From contig OZ025649.1 of assembly GCA_964019335.1 (NCBI GenBank), positions 372,001 to 436,000 of the forward strand: a stretch of 64,000 bases of DNA, in the 5' to 3' direction. Every line of letters begins with the position of its first letter. The first letter of the stretch is position 1. Shown piece by piece: positions 18,590 through 28,236 of this stretch. Position numbers and translations under genes: made by a program. The notes beneath the pieces are model-generated. The model did not search any database and had not been told where the DNA came from. It saw nothing but the letters and a program-made list of their open reading frames with translations. This DNA comes from Diplonema japonicum. Its lineage: Eukaryota > Euglenozoa > Diplonemea > Diplonemida > Diplonemidae.

Positions 18590-19405
18590 ATGTTGCAAGA
18601 AGTTGAGTGGCTTCTGTATGAAGAAGAGAGTGTTACAAGTGACGACACGGAAGCAGATGAGGGTGTGTCCTGTCGTGGTGCGGTGCCCTTGTCGGAGGAC
18701 ACAGTAACCCGTCCGCTGGTGGAGGCATGGGGCAGCCATTCCGCGTCCTTCACACCACCATTGTGGAACAAGATGTCGAGAAGTGTGCTGGAGGTGCGTG
18801 AGTACGGAAAGAAGGAAGAAACGGTGCTGGAAAAGATACGGGCGTTGAAAAGGGTGCGAAAGGGGAAGCACGAAACCCTAGTCGAAGCCTGCAGAGCGAG
18901 GGAAGCAGTGCTGTTCTCCACCCATGACGAGTACCTGCTTGAGTTGGACGGAGAAATGAAAACAAGGAAGAAGAACTACCTCTCCCTTCTTGAGGAAGAG
19001 ATTCTATCTTTAGAAAGCGAAGTACGGGACCTGACAGCACCGTGCAACACCTGCACATCAGAGTGTGCTGACACAGAGAAGGGCAGCCAGTCCTTGTTGT
19101 GTAGAACCGAGGTTTCCAGCAGCAGCCCTCCTTTAACAACCTTTAATGATGTTATCAAAGCCTGTAACGAATCAGCAGTCGCGCTGGCACAACAGGTGGC
19201 TACCTGCGAGCAGCTTGAAACCAAGGTACTGAACACCTTTTCCCCAACAGTCCTCGCTCCTCTCTACAACACCCTAAGCAGCCTTAAAACCAGTCTTTCC
19301 GCTGATGAAGAGCGTGTGCTGTCGATTGACGCAAGTTTAACATCGGCTCGTTGCAATGTGCCTCTCATGGGCCAGAAGCTGTTTTCTTCGGGTGTATCTC
19401 TTTAG
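18590..19405 (+). CDS. Coiled-coil protein of unknown function
   Basis: 271 residues from the first ATG after the acceptor CTCTCTACAG. The N-terminal 45 residues are acidic. A strongly helical region with heptad-like spacing covers about 65-155 (EVREYGKKEETVLEKI..., KKNYLSLLEEEILSLESEV), followed by a Cys-rich linker (CNTCTSEC) and a second helical segment to the end. No catalytic motif, signal peptide or membrane helix is visible. It could be a cytoskeletal or flagellar structural protein, given the neighbouring CFAP97-like gene, but gene neighbourhood carries little weight here. I do not recognise the family. Confidence 0.65.
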   Translation: MLQEVEWLLYEEESVTSDDTEADEGVSCRGAVPLSEDTVTRPLVEAWGSHSASFTPPLWNKMSRSVLEVREYGKKEETVLEKIRALKRVRKGKHETLVEACRAREAVLFSTHDEYLLELDGEMKTRKKNYLSLLEEEILSLESEVRDLTAPCNTCTSECADTEKGSQSLLCRTEVSSSSPPLTTFNDVIKACNESAVALAQQVATCEQLETKVLNTFSPTVLAPLYNTLSSLKTSLSADEERVLSIDASLTSARCNVPLMGQKLFSSGVSL

Positions 19406-19610
19406 TGGTTTTCTTCCCCCCCCCCCTTGTTTTTTCTTCGCCTTTACCTTTTTTTTGCAGTTCCCCTTCATGCTTCCCGTGCGCCCCCCTTTTTTTTGGA
19501 GTACTTTTTTTTTTTTTTTTTGACCACCGTGATTTTTTTTGCAACTCAGTTTTTTTTTTTTCCTTTTTTTTTTTTTCCACAGAACTTTTGTGTCGGTGGT
19601 TTTATGTAAC

Positions 19611-22600
19611 ATGGGTAGGTGCTTGGTCCTTCTTGCTCTGTGCCTGCAGGTAGTGGTTGGTATGAAACCATCGCTTGCTGGGAGTGGTGTTGTGGGCGGG
19701 ACCAGCACGGCGTACGGGAATGGGTTTGCCTTTGTGGCGACTGGGACTGCGGTGAAGGCGATGGACTTATCAGGAGTGCCAAACTACGCGTCGCCTGGAG
19801 GTGTTGTGTCTGAATCTTCTGCGTATTCAGGCAGTTTCACTGCAGTGGCAGCAACCAACTCAGACGTGTACGCTCTGACGCTCACAGGCCAGCTTTATAT
19901 CCTAAAAAACCCCAGCCTGGGGTTCAGTGCATCCTCTCCAGCAACAGGTACAGAATGTCACCACCTGGCAATGGCCGCAAAATGCGCTTACGCGTGCTGC
20001 AACACAGATTTAATCTCGTACGACATCACCAACCCTGCATCATCCATTTCGACACAATCGGTCTCTCTCCGTGGTGCGTGCCACAGCGTAGTGCTCAGCG
20101 ACGCGGGAGACAGGGTTTACTTTTGGGTGGACATTATGACTCATTATGACTTGGAATATTATGTTACTGACTCATCTTGTTCCCTCACTCCTGGTGCCTT
20201 TTACACCGCCGGTGCTGTCACCCCTGTTGACCTTGCCTTTGACAAGCAGCTCTATGCGCTTTCCACGCAACAATTATTCGTTCTTGACACCACCAACACC
20301 CTGCTACCTGACCCCAATCTTTCTGTGGGGACTCCTTTTGCATCGCTGGTGATCGAGTCATCCAATCTGTTGTATTTGTCGTCAGCATCGGGAACACTGG
20401 CACCTGTCGACACCACAACGAACCCTATCTTTGACATCATGGCTGAGTTCGGTAGTGCGAGTGCGGGATGCAATGACTTGGCTTATGCTAATTCATACAT
20501 TTATTGCGTTACGAACTCGGGGTTCGAGGTGTTTGGGAAGAATGATCTTACAGGCACCCCTACAGCTACATCGACTGCTGCTCCCGCAACAATTGCTCCC
20601 ACTGCAGTTCCAACCGATGCCCCACCCACGACGCAACCAACTGTTGTGCCAACAACTGCACCGACTACAGCCACGCCCACTGCAGTTCCGACCGATGCCC
20701 CACCCACGGTGCAACCAACTGCTGTGCCAACAGTTGCACCGCCTACAGCCGTACCCACTGCAGTTCCGACGGTTTCCCCCTCAACAGCTCAGCCTACTGC
20801 TGCGCCAACAGTTGCACCGACTACAGCTACGCCTACTGCAGTCCCGACAGTTTCCCCACCCACAGCTCAGCCTACTGCTGCGCCAACTGTTGCGCCGCCT
20901 ACAGCCACGCCCACTGCAATTCCGACAATTTCCCCCTCAACAGCTCAACCTACTGCCACGCCAACAGTTGCACCGACTACAGCTATAACCACTGCAGTTC
21001 CGACAGTTTCCCCACCCACAGCTCAGCCTACTGCTGCGCCAACTGTTGCACCGCCTACAGCGCAACCCACAGCAGTTCCGACGGCTGCTCCTGCAACGTT
21101 TGCACCAACAGCACAGCCCACAGGAATACCACCTACGGCCACCCCCACTGCCGCCCCCTCAACAACTCAGCCTACTGCTGCGCCAACTGTTGCACCAACT
21201 ACAGCTATACCCACTGCAGTTCCGACAGTTTCCCCACCCACAGCTCAGCCTACCGGAATACCACCAACGTCTCAACCTACTGCCGTGCCCACCGGTGCCC
21301 CTCTGACAATCGCACCAACAAGCATGCCCACGGCACCACCCACTGCCACCCCGACGGCTCAGCCTACAGCCGCTCCTCCTACATCTACACCGACAGTTGT
21401 GCCAACAAATACACCTACAACACACCCCACTGCAGCCCCGACGGCATCCCCTACGACAGCTGAACCGACAGCACAGCCAACTGGTATTCCTGGCACAACT
21501 CTTCCTACAGCGCAACCTACTTCTATCCCCACTGTTCCCCCAACACAAATTACTGCAGTGCCCACGATGCAGCCTACTCTAGTACCAACGCTGACACCTT
21601 CTTCTGCCCCGCAAACAATTACCCCCACTGTGGCTCCGACAACAGCACCGGCAACCGTGGCGCCAGCCACGAATGCCCCTCAGGTCATCGAAGAAGAAGA
21701 CGCAATCAAAGCAGTCGGGGGTGCTGCTGCTGTGGGATCTATTGTAGGCGTGTCCAGTGCAGGGCCAGCCATGCGTCTAGTGGTTGTTGCGGGGCAGTGC
21801 AATCCCAATGAAACGGCACTGACCCTTCCAAGGACCCTGCACCCTACACAAATCAAGATAGGGGACTCAGATGCCTTGGGCGCTGTGGTAGGGAACATCG
21901 CCACATGTCTCGTTTTCACCTGTCTGTGCTACCTCGCGGTGCAGGTTTTGAAAGGCTGTGGCAAGAACATGTTCACGGCCCTCGACTCACAGGGCATGGC
22001 AAGGTTTCCCTCAGCTCCCATGTTCGTGTTCCAATTTCTTTATCAAGGAACCACATTAGCCGCCATGAGACTTCTGATGCACCCGCCGTTCTTGTTAGGG
22101 TTCATTGTAGGGTTCTTGACATTGGCGGTGTGTTTCGTACTACCGCTGTACTTTTTCAACGTTGTAAGGAAAGCTGTACCGGAGTTGGCATATTATAGAG
22201 AAGCGGAGCGCACAAAGCTGGAAACGGTCGCATTGGGGAAAGGGGAATGGGTGTCACGGCACAGGAGTAACCATTGGGTCAACAGGCACGCTGCGATAAT
22301 GCGGACATACAAGCAAGACACGGCATGGTTTATGTTTGTTGAACTCTGTGCCAGCTTTGCCTTGGCGGGTATACAGGCGGCTATAGTGGAATCATGGGCT
22401 GGGTGCGGTCATCAGAAAATGTTTGCTGCATTGGTATTTGCCATACTCCTTGCACTGGAAGCAGTAATGTGGCCTCACGCAAGACACCGCGATTCCTGTG
22501 TAGACTTCATTGGCTTAGGTCTACAAGCATGTGCTATGGTGATGCTGGCTATAGGATACTATAAGGGTGGCGTCACTTACTGGACCTTTGAGCTAGGCGG

Positions 22601-22955
22601 TATCCTTCTCCTCGCTGCCGTTGTGACTCTGCTAGCAAAAGTCGTAGTTGATGTGGGAAGCGAGCTGTACATTTTGGTGACAGGGCAGCGAAGGGTGATT
22701 CAAGAACAGACGTTCAATGATCATGACGAGAAGAGCGAGCTTGTTGCGCTCGAACCTATGCAAGATGTGGGATCAAGTTCTGTTCCATACTCTTTTGGAG
22801 GTGAGACGCTGCACACTCTCCCGTTGAGTAGAAGCAGAACGAAAACATCAAGCGCGGTTTCATTCAAGATAACTGAGGAGGAGTACAAGACCCACTATGC
22901 CCTTGCCTATGATGAGATGCAAACTCGTAGGAAGCAGTTACTTACAAGATTGTGA
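19611..22955 (+). CDS. Large surface membrane protein with PT-repeat stalk
   Basis: 1114 residues. A signal peptide is at 1-18 (MGRCLVLLALCLQVVVG). Residues about 20-310 are an extracellular domain with repeating short strands, possibly a beta-propeller. Residues about 315-690 are a Pro/Thr/Ala stalk built from PTAxPT units, likely heavily O-glycosylated. A C-terminal region with about six hydrophobic helices follows (LVFTCLCYLAVQVL, LLGFIVGFLTLAVCFVLPLYF, FALAGIQAAIV, MFAALVFAILLALEAV, ACAMVMLAIGYY, GGILLLAAVVTLLAKVVV), then a cytosolic tail. This plan resembles the membrane-associated surface proteins of free-living kinetoplastids; that comparison is from memory of the architecture, not an alignment. 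Role could be adhesion or coat. Start chosen after TTTCCACAG at 19582. Confidence 0.8.
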   Translation: MGRCLVLLALCLQVVVGMKPSLAGSGVVGGTSTAYGNGFAFVATGTAVKAMDLSGVPNYASPGGVVSESSAYSGSFTAVAATNSDVYALTLTGQLYILKNPSLGFSASSPATGTECHHLAMAAKCAYACCNTDLISYDITNPASSISTQSVSLRGACHSVVLSDAGDRVYFWVDIMTHYDLEYYVTDSSCSLTPGAFYTAGAVTPVDLAFDKQLYALSTQQLFVLDTTNTLLPDPNLSVGTPFASLVIESSNLLYLSSASGTLAPVDTTTNPIFDIMAEFGSASAGCNDLAYANSYIYCVTNSGFEVFGKNDLTGTPTATSTAAPATIAPTAVPTDAPPTTQPTVVPTTAPTTATPTAVPTDAPPTVQPTAVPTVAPPTAVPTAVPTVSPSTAQPTAAPTVAPTTATPTAVPTVSPPTAQPTAAPTVAPPTATPTAIPTISPSTAQPTATPTVAPTTAITTAVPTVSPPTAQPTAAPTVAPPTAQPTAVPTAAPATFAPTAQPTGIPPTATPTAAPSTTQPTAAPTVAPTTAIPTAVPTVSPPTAQPTGIPPTSQPTAVPTGAPLTIAPTSMPTAPPTATPTAQPTAAPPTSTPTVVPTNTPTTHPTAAPTASPTTAEPTAQPTGIPGTTLPTAQPTSIPTVPPTQITAVPTMQPTLVPTLTPSSAPQTITPTVAPTTAPATVAPATNAPQVIEEEDAIKAVGGAAAVGSIVGVSSAGPAMRLVVVAGQCNPNETALTLPRTLHPTQIKIGDSDALGAVVGNIATCLVFTCLCYLAVQVLKGCGKNMFTALDSQGMARFPSAPMFVFQFLYQGTTLAAMRLLMHPPFLLGFIVGFLTLAVCFVLPLYFFNVVRKAVPELAYYREAERTKLETVALGKGEWVSRHRSNHWVNRHAAIMRTYKQDTAWFMFVELCASFALAGIQAAIVESWAGCGHQKMFAALVFAILLALEAVMWPHARHRDSCVDFIGLGLQACAMVMLAIGYYKGGVTYWTFELGGILLLAAVVTLLAKVVVDVGSELYILVTGQRRVIQEQTFNDHDEKSELVALEPMQDVGSSSVPYSFGGETLHTLPLSRSRTKTSSAVSFKITEEEYKTHYALAYDEMQTRRKQLLTRL
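20545..21680 (+). repeat. In-frame tandem repeat coding for PTAxPT units
   Basis: Imperfect coding minisatellite inside the previous gene. The clearest unit is 78 bp (26 residues: QPTAAPTVAP-TTATPTAVPT-VSPPTA), made of two 13-residue halves, repeated between about 20750 and 21260 with looser units on both sides. Nearly identical neighbouring units suggest recent expansion, so copy number may vary between alleles. Confidence 0.85.
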
Positions 22956-22967
22956 TTTTTTTTTTTT

Positions 22968-23807
22968 TTGCTGCAGCACCTCTGCGACGTGTGTGAGGAA
23001 CGGTTCGGCAGCTACACGGAGGTGCTGGAGCACGCCCTCTGGCGATGCGAGCCGGGTGTCGCGGTGCAGAGCAAGGTGGAGTACGCGAACCTGGACCCGG
23101 CAGCTATGCCGAAGGCGACGAGGCTCCATGGGGTGGTGCCCAGAGGCTGCCAAGACAAGCCAAGGGCCTTACTGGTGCAGAAGTACCTGCTGGAGGTAGT
23201 CACGCGGAGGGATGCAGCGGTGGAAGCGAACCGCGCACTGCAGACACAAGCTTACCCGTGGCGGGCGGTCGTGACGGGGAGGGCGCACCCGACGCCGGCG
23301 GTGTCTGAACTACGAAGGCTGGGGGCGTCAGGAACGGTGATGGACAAGCTGCTGAGGCCGGTGCTGAGGTGGTTGGGAGGCCTGCTGTGGGATGACGCGC
23401 CTGGTCGGCACACGGCGGTGACGACGTTAGAGCTGGCCCTCGACTTCGAGCGGGAGATGGAGCTGCCGCTGGACGACGGCGGGGAAGTGGGCAAGGTGGA
23501 GGACCTGGGCGTCAAGGCAAGGAGGCTACGGTATGTGCTGAGACGAGTCCAGGACCTGTACCACGCTGATGGCAGAGGGGTAGCGTTCCCAGCGGCGCGA
23601 GTGGAGCGCGTCAACTCCCTACGCTGTATCGGAGGACCGACCACACACGGGTATGACAGGAGGCCAGTACTCCCGGAACGAACCATGAGTAGCATCGAAG
23701 GCTTGCGGGACAGGTACCTGTCGCAGACACCGACAAGGCTGCCCCGCAGCATGACCACCGCAGTAGGAACCCGCCAGAGCCCCCAGAACGGGGACAACGG
23801 GGACTAA
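22968..23807 (+). pseudogene. GC-rich start-less ORF, probable 3' end of a non-LTR retroelement
   Basis: An open frame of 280 codons that starts right after a poly-T run and GCTGCAG but has no ATG until 23107. It is clearly more GC-rich than its neighbours. The beginning holds a C-x2-C-x12-H-x4-C zinc finger (CDVC...HALWRC), like the finger after the reverse transcriptase in many non-LTR elements. Further on, a TTLELALDFEREMELPL segment resembles the C-terminus of LINE-type polyproteins of protists, as I recall it. Abrupt 5' truncation and foreign composition fit a dead LINE copy. No reverse transcriptase motif is present, so the assignment is tentative; an unspliced exon of an unknown gene is the alternative. 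Confidence 0.45.
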
Positions 23808-24373
23808 GCGCAGCGCGGCCGGTGAGCGCAAAAACGCATACCTTAAAAGAATAGTTTTTTTTTTTGATTCTTATATTTTGTTTCTCACGCAGGGGGCCGT
23901 GTTTACCACCCCCCCCCCCTCCCCTGACTTTTTTTTTCTCACCTTCCAGGAATAGTTTCTCGTCTCGTATTATCGTATCATCTTTTTTTTCCTTTTTTTT
24001 TCTCTTTTTTTTTTCCCTTCCTCCCTGTTAAGGAATGAAGAATGGAATGAGAACTGGTACGTTTCGTTATATTTTTCTTCTTGTTGATTTTGCCCGTTCG
24101 TCTCCTTTTTTTTTTCTTTTCTTTCAACTAAAAGTAATCTTTAAATAAATGACTTCTGAGGGGAATATTATTCTTATACCTTTCACACCATTCATGAAAA
24201 TCAGTTCATGTATAATTTCAACATGCCCCTCGGGTGCAAAAAAAAAAAAAGAAAAAAAAAAGAAAAACAACAACACACTTACAACTAAAAACAAGCAATT
24301 GTTTTACTTCCAGCGTATTTGTCCCTATTTTTTATCTGTATTTGAAAAATGTTAAGCGGGGGTAATGAAATAA
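23808..24373. other. Intergenic region, no gene seen
   Basis: T-rich homopolymer DNA passing into AT-rich sequence. The right end carries the ATAA (24370-24373) that flanks the transposon described next. Confidence 0.6.
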
Positions 24374-25613
24374 CCCCTAAACGCCCGCGCGGACGTTTTT
24401 GTCCTTATTTCAAAATTTGCTTTTTCGCTAAGTACTTTTTTTTGAACACGGCCCCTGGACTTCAAAATATGGCATTGTTGCGCGGTTTATTTTGTCTTGG
24501 AACTACATTTTGCGTTAAAAGTTTGTTTTAATTGAAACCGGCAGGGTTGGCTTAAAATGAAATCAGATGGTCAAAATAGCAGCGAAAACGTGAGTCTCCC
24601 CCTACTGGTCAGATAAAGAAGAAAAAGACGATGAGGCGGTCAAAGAGGGGCCGGAAACGATGCTTGGGTGGGAGAAATACTCCCAAAGGCCCGAAACATA
24701 TCATTTCCGTGAAAAGGTGGGCTTAGGACACCTCTAGGTGAAGCGGCCAATGAGGAGGGTGTTTTTAATCTTTTTTTAACACACTCAGTACTTGAGCTCA
24801 TAGTTTCTTCCCCGAACGGTCGTTTCGATTCAAAAAAAACAGCGGAATCTGAATCTTTCCATCCCAGAGTACGAAATTTGGCTTGGGTTGGTCCTGTTAA
24901 TGGGTTTACGCTCGGCACCGAACATGAAGAGCTACTGGACAACAAATTCTATTTTAACCATCCCGGCTTTTGAGAAAATGAGCAAACCGATTCGTTGGCA
25001 TGCAGCGCTACCTCACCTTTGACAACCTGGAAAACATCAGTAAAGCCTGAAACTGCACCTCATGCGCAGGTTTCTTGACATCATTGTCAACCGGTGTAGG
25101 ACTGTGTGGACCCCTGGCAAGTGGTTGTCTGTTGACGACAGTGTTACCCGACAACAATAAAAGTCATGACACCACGAAAAAACAACTCGGTGGGCATCAA
25201 GGTAATCGCTACATGCGACTCATAAAGCGGTTTGCATGCTACCCCAGCTGAAAAAAAAACTTACAAGTTGCTTTTTTCATCCCACAGCCCCAAAAAGTCT
25301 CCAGACTGACCTCAATCCTAGAGTTCAGGGCACCAAAGAGGGCTGAATGCTGCCCTTTTTAGCCCAGCCATAACTCCACGAACCCCCCAAGACAAGACCC
25401 CCCAAAATCGGACATAAAAAGTACCCCCTCAACCCCCCTCTTACACACAAAGTTAAGTGTTCTCATCTGAATCTGGCACCTGGAATTGAAAATTTTAGTA
25501 CCGTTTACCCTTTCCTTGCACCTTCCTATGGTTGCATGCTGCCCTTTTTTTGAGTATTCAAAGCAACAACGAAAATGGGGGGGTACCGTAGATAGGCTCC
25601 GGGCGTTTAGGGG
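24374..25613 (+). mobile_element. Degenerate piggyBac-family transposon
   Basis: A 1240-bp element bounded by perfect 14-bp inverted repeats, CCCCTAAACGCCCG at 24374-24387 and its reverse complement at 25600-25613, flanked by a 4-bp direct repeat ATAA (24370-24373 and 25614-25617). PiggyBac ends also start with CCC and insert at TTAA. Between them lies a broken transposase on the + strand: GVFNLFLTHSVLELIV (about 24760-24805), NMKSYWTTN...IPAFEKMS (24900-24983), NRFVGMQRYLTFDN (24985-25026), RRFLDIIVNRCR...WLSVDDS (about 25065-25145) and NNSVGIKVIATCDS (25178-25222). These follow the piggyBac order, including an Asp of the DDD triad region in SVDDS. Frame changes and stops show it is dead. 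Composition differs from the surrounding homopolymer DNA. Confidence 0.85.
24737..25250 (+). pseudogene. Broken piggyBac transposase
   Basis: Coding remains are spread over at least three frames with in-frame stops (for example TGA 25048-25050 and TAA 25223-25225). Only the N-terminal and first catalytic part is recognisable; the later catalytic Asp residues and the C-terminal Cys-rich finger are missing, so the element has also lost its 3' coding half. Confidence 0.8.
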
Positions 25614-26143
25614 ATAAAAGAAAAAGAAACCTCCCCCTCGTTCTCTCTCCGTCTCCGTCTCTCCCCCATTTTTTCTTTGTGGCTCGTTTCTATGTTCAAT
25701 GGGGTTTTCGTGTAACTGAGAGAAGGAAATTAAGAAAAGGGGGACCCCCCCCCCCCCCCTCCCCCAAGAAGCGCCTAAGAAAAAGAATATTAACTGCAAG
25801 ATGAATGTCGAGGCTACTGAAGGCCTCCGTCGGTTTTCACTTTTTGCAGCATTCAGTTTTACTAATATATATGAATTTTTTCAAGAAAAAAAGCCTTTTC
25901 TAATAGCTTCTTGCTTTTTTCACTGTTAAAAAAGCAAGAGGGGGAAAAAAAAAAAGAAGGATTTAAAAAAAACTTATCAACGGTGCGGGTGTCACCGCCA
26001 CCCCCCCCCCCCCCCCCCCCTTTCGGCGTGTTGCTTTAAAGCAATGTCGTGATTATTACATGTTGTGTTACCTTTCCTTATCTTTCTATTCCGCTTGCTT
26101 TGACAAATGTGTAGATCAAGGAGGGGCGAGGGAAGGGGCAAAG
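25614..26143. other. Intergenic region, no gene seen
   Basis: Pyrimidine-rich and homopolymer DNA, including C runs at 25745-25765 and 26000-26020. An acceptor-like TAG/AAG pair at 26114-26120 precedes the next start codon. Confidence 0.6.
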
Positions 26144-28162
26144 ATGAAAGTGGGAGGCAAGAAGATGCTTCCAAGGGTGCAGCAAGCACCGAAATCAAGC
26201 AATAAAATGAAACAGGAGTTTTTCTCCAAAGGCGTGAAAATGGCAGTGGCAAAAAACACAATCATCCAAATCTGCGATACCTGCAAAGTGAGCCCCGACA
26301 CCTTCCGGGACATGGGCGCGGCATGTGGACAGCTAGTACGAGTCTGCACAGGACCTGAAGACGCAGAAGGCCGAATCTTCAAGATATCCCCTGGAAACAA
26401 GATGCTCAAGGGAGTAGTTGGCCTTCCAACAGGCTTTCCTAAAACCATCACCCACGTCATCTTGAAGCATTGCCAAGGGATGGAAGTGCAACGGGCCGCA
26501 GAGCTCATCGCCGAAACTTCTTCTATCGTCACGAAGGGTGTGAAGCAAGTCCTTCTAGAACACCTTGCAGGCAAGGTGCTTCAAACAGCTGGAACCAACA
26601 TCTCTTTCACCGTCTTAGGTACAGAGTACAGCTTCGTGGTCAAAAGGCCCCTCGACACTACCTTACGTGCACAGTATGTCACAACGGAAACAAATGTGAT
26701 ATTCAAGTCGGAAAGCAGCGGAGTAGTAGAGCCATCCCACGTTGAGCGTCCAACACAGTTCCCCGTTGCACATTGGGAAACACTCCTTGCAGGCAACGTC
26801 AAGAAAATTACCCTGGAGGGCGAAACGGGGGTGGGGAAGACTTACTGCGCGGAGAAGTGGTGCAAGTTGCACCATGACACATGGATCACCCTCACAGACG
26901 CTAACATAAACGACGGTGCGTTGGGCAGGGCACGCAATGTCATCAAAAACAGCGCACCATGCTGCGTCATTGTTGACAACGTGCAGAGCGACGACTCAGT
27001 ACTGAGTATAGAAGACCTCATGGAGCTGGACAAGGATGACAGCGCAGTTGTGGTTGTATGCAAAACATCGGAAGGATCAGGAAAGATGAAGCAGCTTGGG
27101 TACGCAGTCCCCCTTGAGACACCCTCCAACGCAGCAGAGAGGACGCAGCTGCTACGGCAGATAATCGATGTAAAGAAAGCGAACCTCAAACGGGACTTTG
27201 ATGCAGCCGACGTCGAGGCAGCAGCCAGCAAGACACACGGCTTCACAGCCGGGGACTTGTCAATGCTCGTCTCCTACTCTGTCATGGTTGATGGCAGTCT
27301 CGTCTCTGCTGCAGGCAAACTCCGCCCGTCATCGTTGAAAACCCTTGATATCTCCGTTCCCTCCGTGAGATGGTCAGACGTGGGTGGACAGGACGAGGTG
27401 AAACAACTCCTCAAAGAGTGCGTGGAGTGGCCGCTGAAGCACTCTGATATGTTCCGTAAGCTGAGCATCAAGCCCCCCTCAGGTGTGCTTCTCTATGGCC
27501 CCCCCGGCTGCTCGAAGACCCTCCTTGCTAAGGCGCTTGCAACCGAATGCACCTACAACTTCATTGCTGTCAAAGGCCCTGAGCTGTACGACAAGTATGT
27601 GGGTGAGAGTGAAAAGGCAGTCAGGAATGTGTTTTCGAAAGCAAGAGCGGCAGCACCAACGGTCATATTTTTCGATGAGATTGACGGGATGTGCGGGAAG
27701 AGGGGCTCTGGGGGTGTCACAGACCGTGTCATCAGCCAGTTTCTTACGGAAATGGATGGGCTGCCTGCACAGAACACAAAAAACCACGTCATAGTGCTGG
27801 CTGCAACGAACAGGCCCGACAACATCGACCCTGCTCTAATGCGGCCAGGTAGGATCGATCGCAAAGTGTACATCACACTACCGACAGAAACCGCGATACT
27901 GGACATCTGCAATATCACTCTCAAGGACATACCACTTGCACCCAACGTGGACCTTTCTAAAGTAGCCTCCCTCCTTGTGGGACGCAGCGGCGCCGAGGTA
28001 GTTTCAGCTCTGAAAGAAAGTGTCCTAACCTGCCTCAACCGTGACTCGTCGGCCGTGTGTGTCGACCAGCGTGACCTGATAAGAGGACTCCGGAAGGTTC
28101 AGCCCCGCACCAACGCCCAAGATTTAGCCTTTTATGAAGCATGGGGTTCGAAGGGAAAGTGA
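26144..28162 (+). CDS. AFG2/SPATA5-type tandem AAA ATPase
   Basis: 672 residues with two AAA modules. D1 (about 205-400) has a Walker A GETGVGKT at about 226-233, but its Walker B region reads [12 protein letters not shown] instead of hhhhDE, so D1 probably binds but does not hydrolyse ATP well. D2 (about 410-650) is intact: GPPGCSKT from residue 452, [13 protein letters not shown] and [20 protein letters not shown]. The Cys-Ser in the D2 P-loop and the text around [14 protein letters not shown] are hallmarks of the Afg2/Drg1-SPATA5 group, which strips recycling factors such as Rlp24 from pre-60S ribosomes in the cytoplasm. The protein is shorter than SPATA5 (about 890), with a compact N-domain. 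SPATA5L1 is the alternative. Confidence 0.85.
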   Translation: MKVGGKKMLPRVQQAPKSSNKMKQEFFSKGVKMAVAKNTIIQICDTCKVSPDTFRDMGAACGQLVRVCTGPEDAEGRIFKISPGNKMLKGVVGLPTGFPKTITHVILKHCQGMEVQRAAELIAETSSIVTKGVKQVLLEHLAGKVLQTAGTNISFTVLGTEYSFVVKRPLDTTLRAQYVTTETNVIFKSESSGVVEPSHVERPTQFPVAHWETLLAGNVKKITLEGETGVGKTYCAEKWCKLHHDTWITLTDANINDGALGRARNVIKNSAPCCVIVDNVQSDDSVLSIEDLMELDKDDSAVVVVCKTSEGSGKMKQLGYAVPLETPSNAAERTQLLRQIIDVKKANLKRDFDAADVEAAASKTHGFTAGDLSMLVSYSVMVDGSLVSAAGKLRPSSLKTLDISVPSVRWSDVGGQDEVKQLLKECVEWPLKHSDMFRKLSIKPPSGVLLYGPPGCSKTLLAKALATECTYNFIAVKGPELYDKYVGESEKAVRNVFSKARAAAPTVIFFDEIDGMCGKRGSGGVTDRVISQFLTEMDGLPAQNTKNHVIVLAATNRPDNIDPALMRPGRIDRKVYITLPTETAILDICNITLKDIPLAPNVDLSKVASLLVGRSGAEVVSALKESVLTCLNRDSSAVCVDQRDLIRGLRKVQPRTNAQDLAFYEAWGSKGK

Positions 28163-28236
28163 GAGAAGATGTTCACTCCTTTTCTTTTCATCTGTTTCAG
28201 TTAAAAAAAAGGCAGCACAGGTCTGGAAACATAAAA

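Noticed and set aside
22900-23000. Splicing of the PT-repeat membrane gene into the GC-rich ORF
   Set aside because: The only possible donor (GTAGG near 22929) leads to an immediate stop after joining at 22978.
24640-24945. Minus-strand 101-residue ORF inside the transposon
   Set aside because: The + strand carries recognisable piggyBac transposase pieces here; the minus ORF is a shadow.
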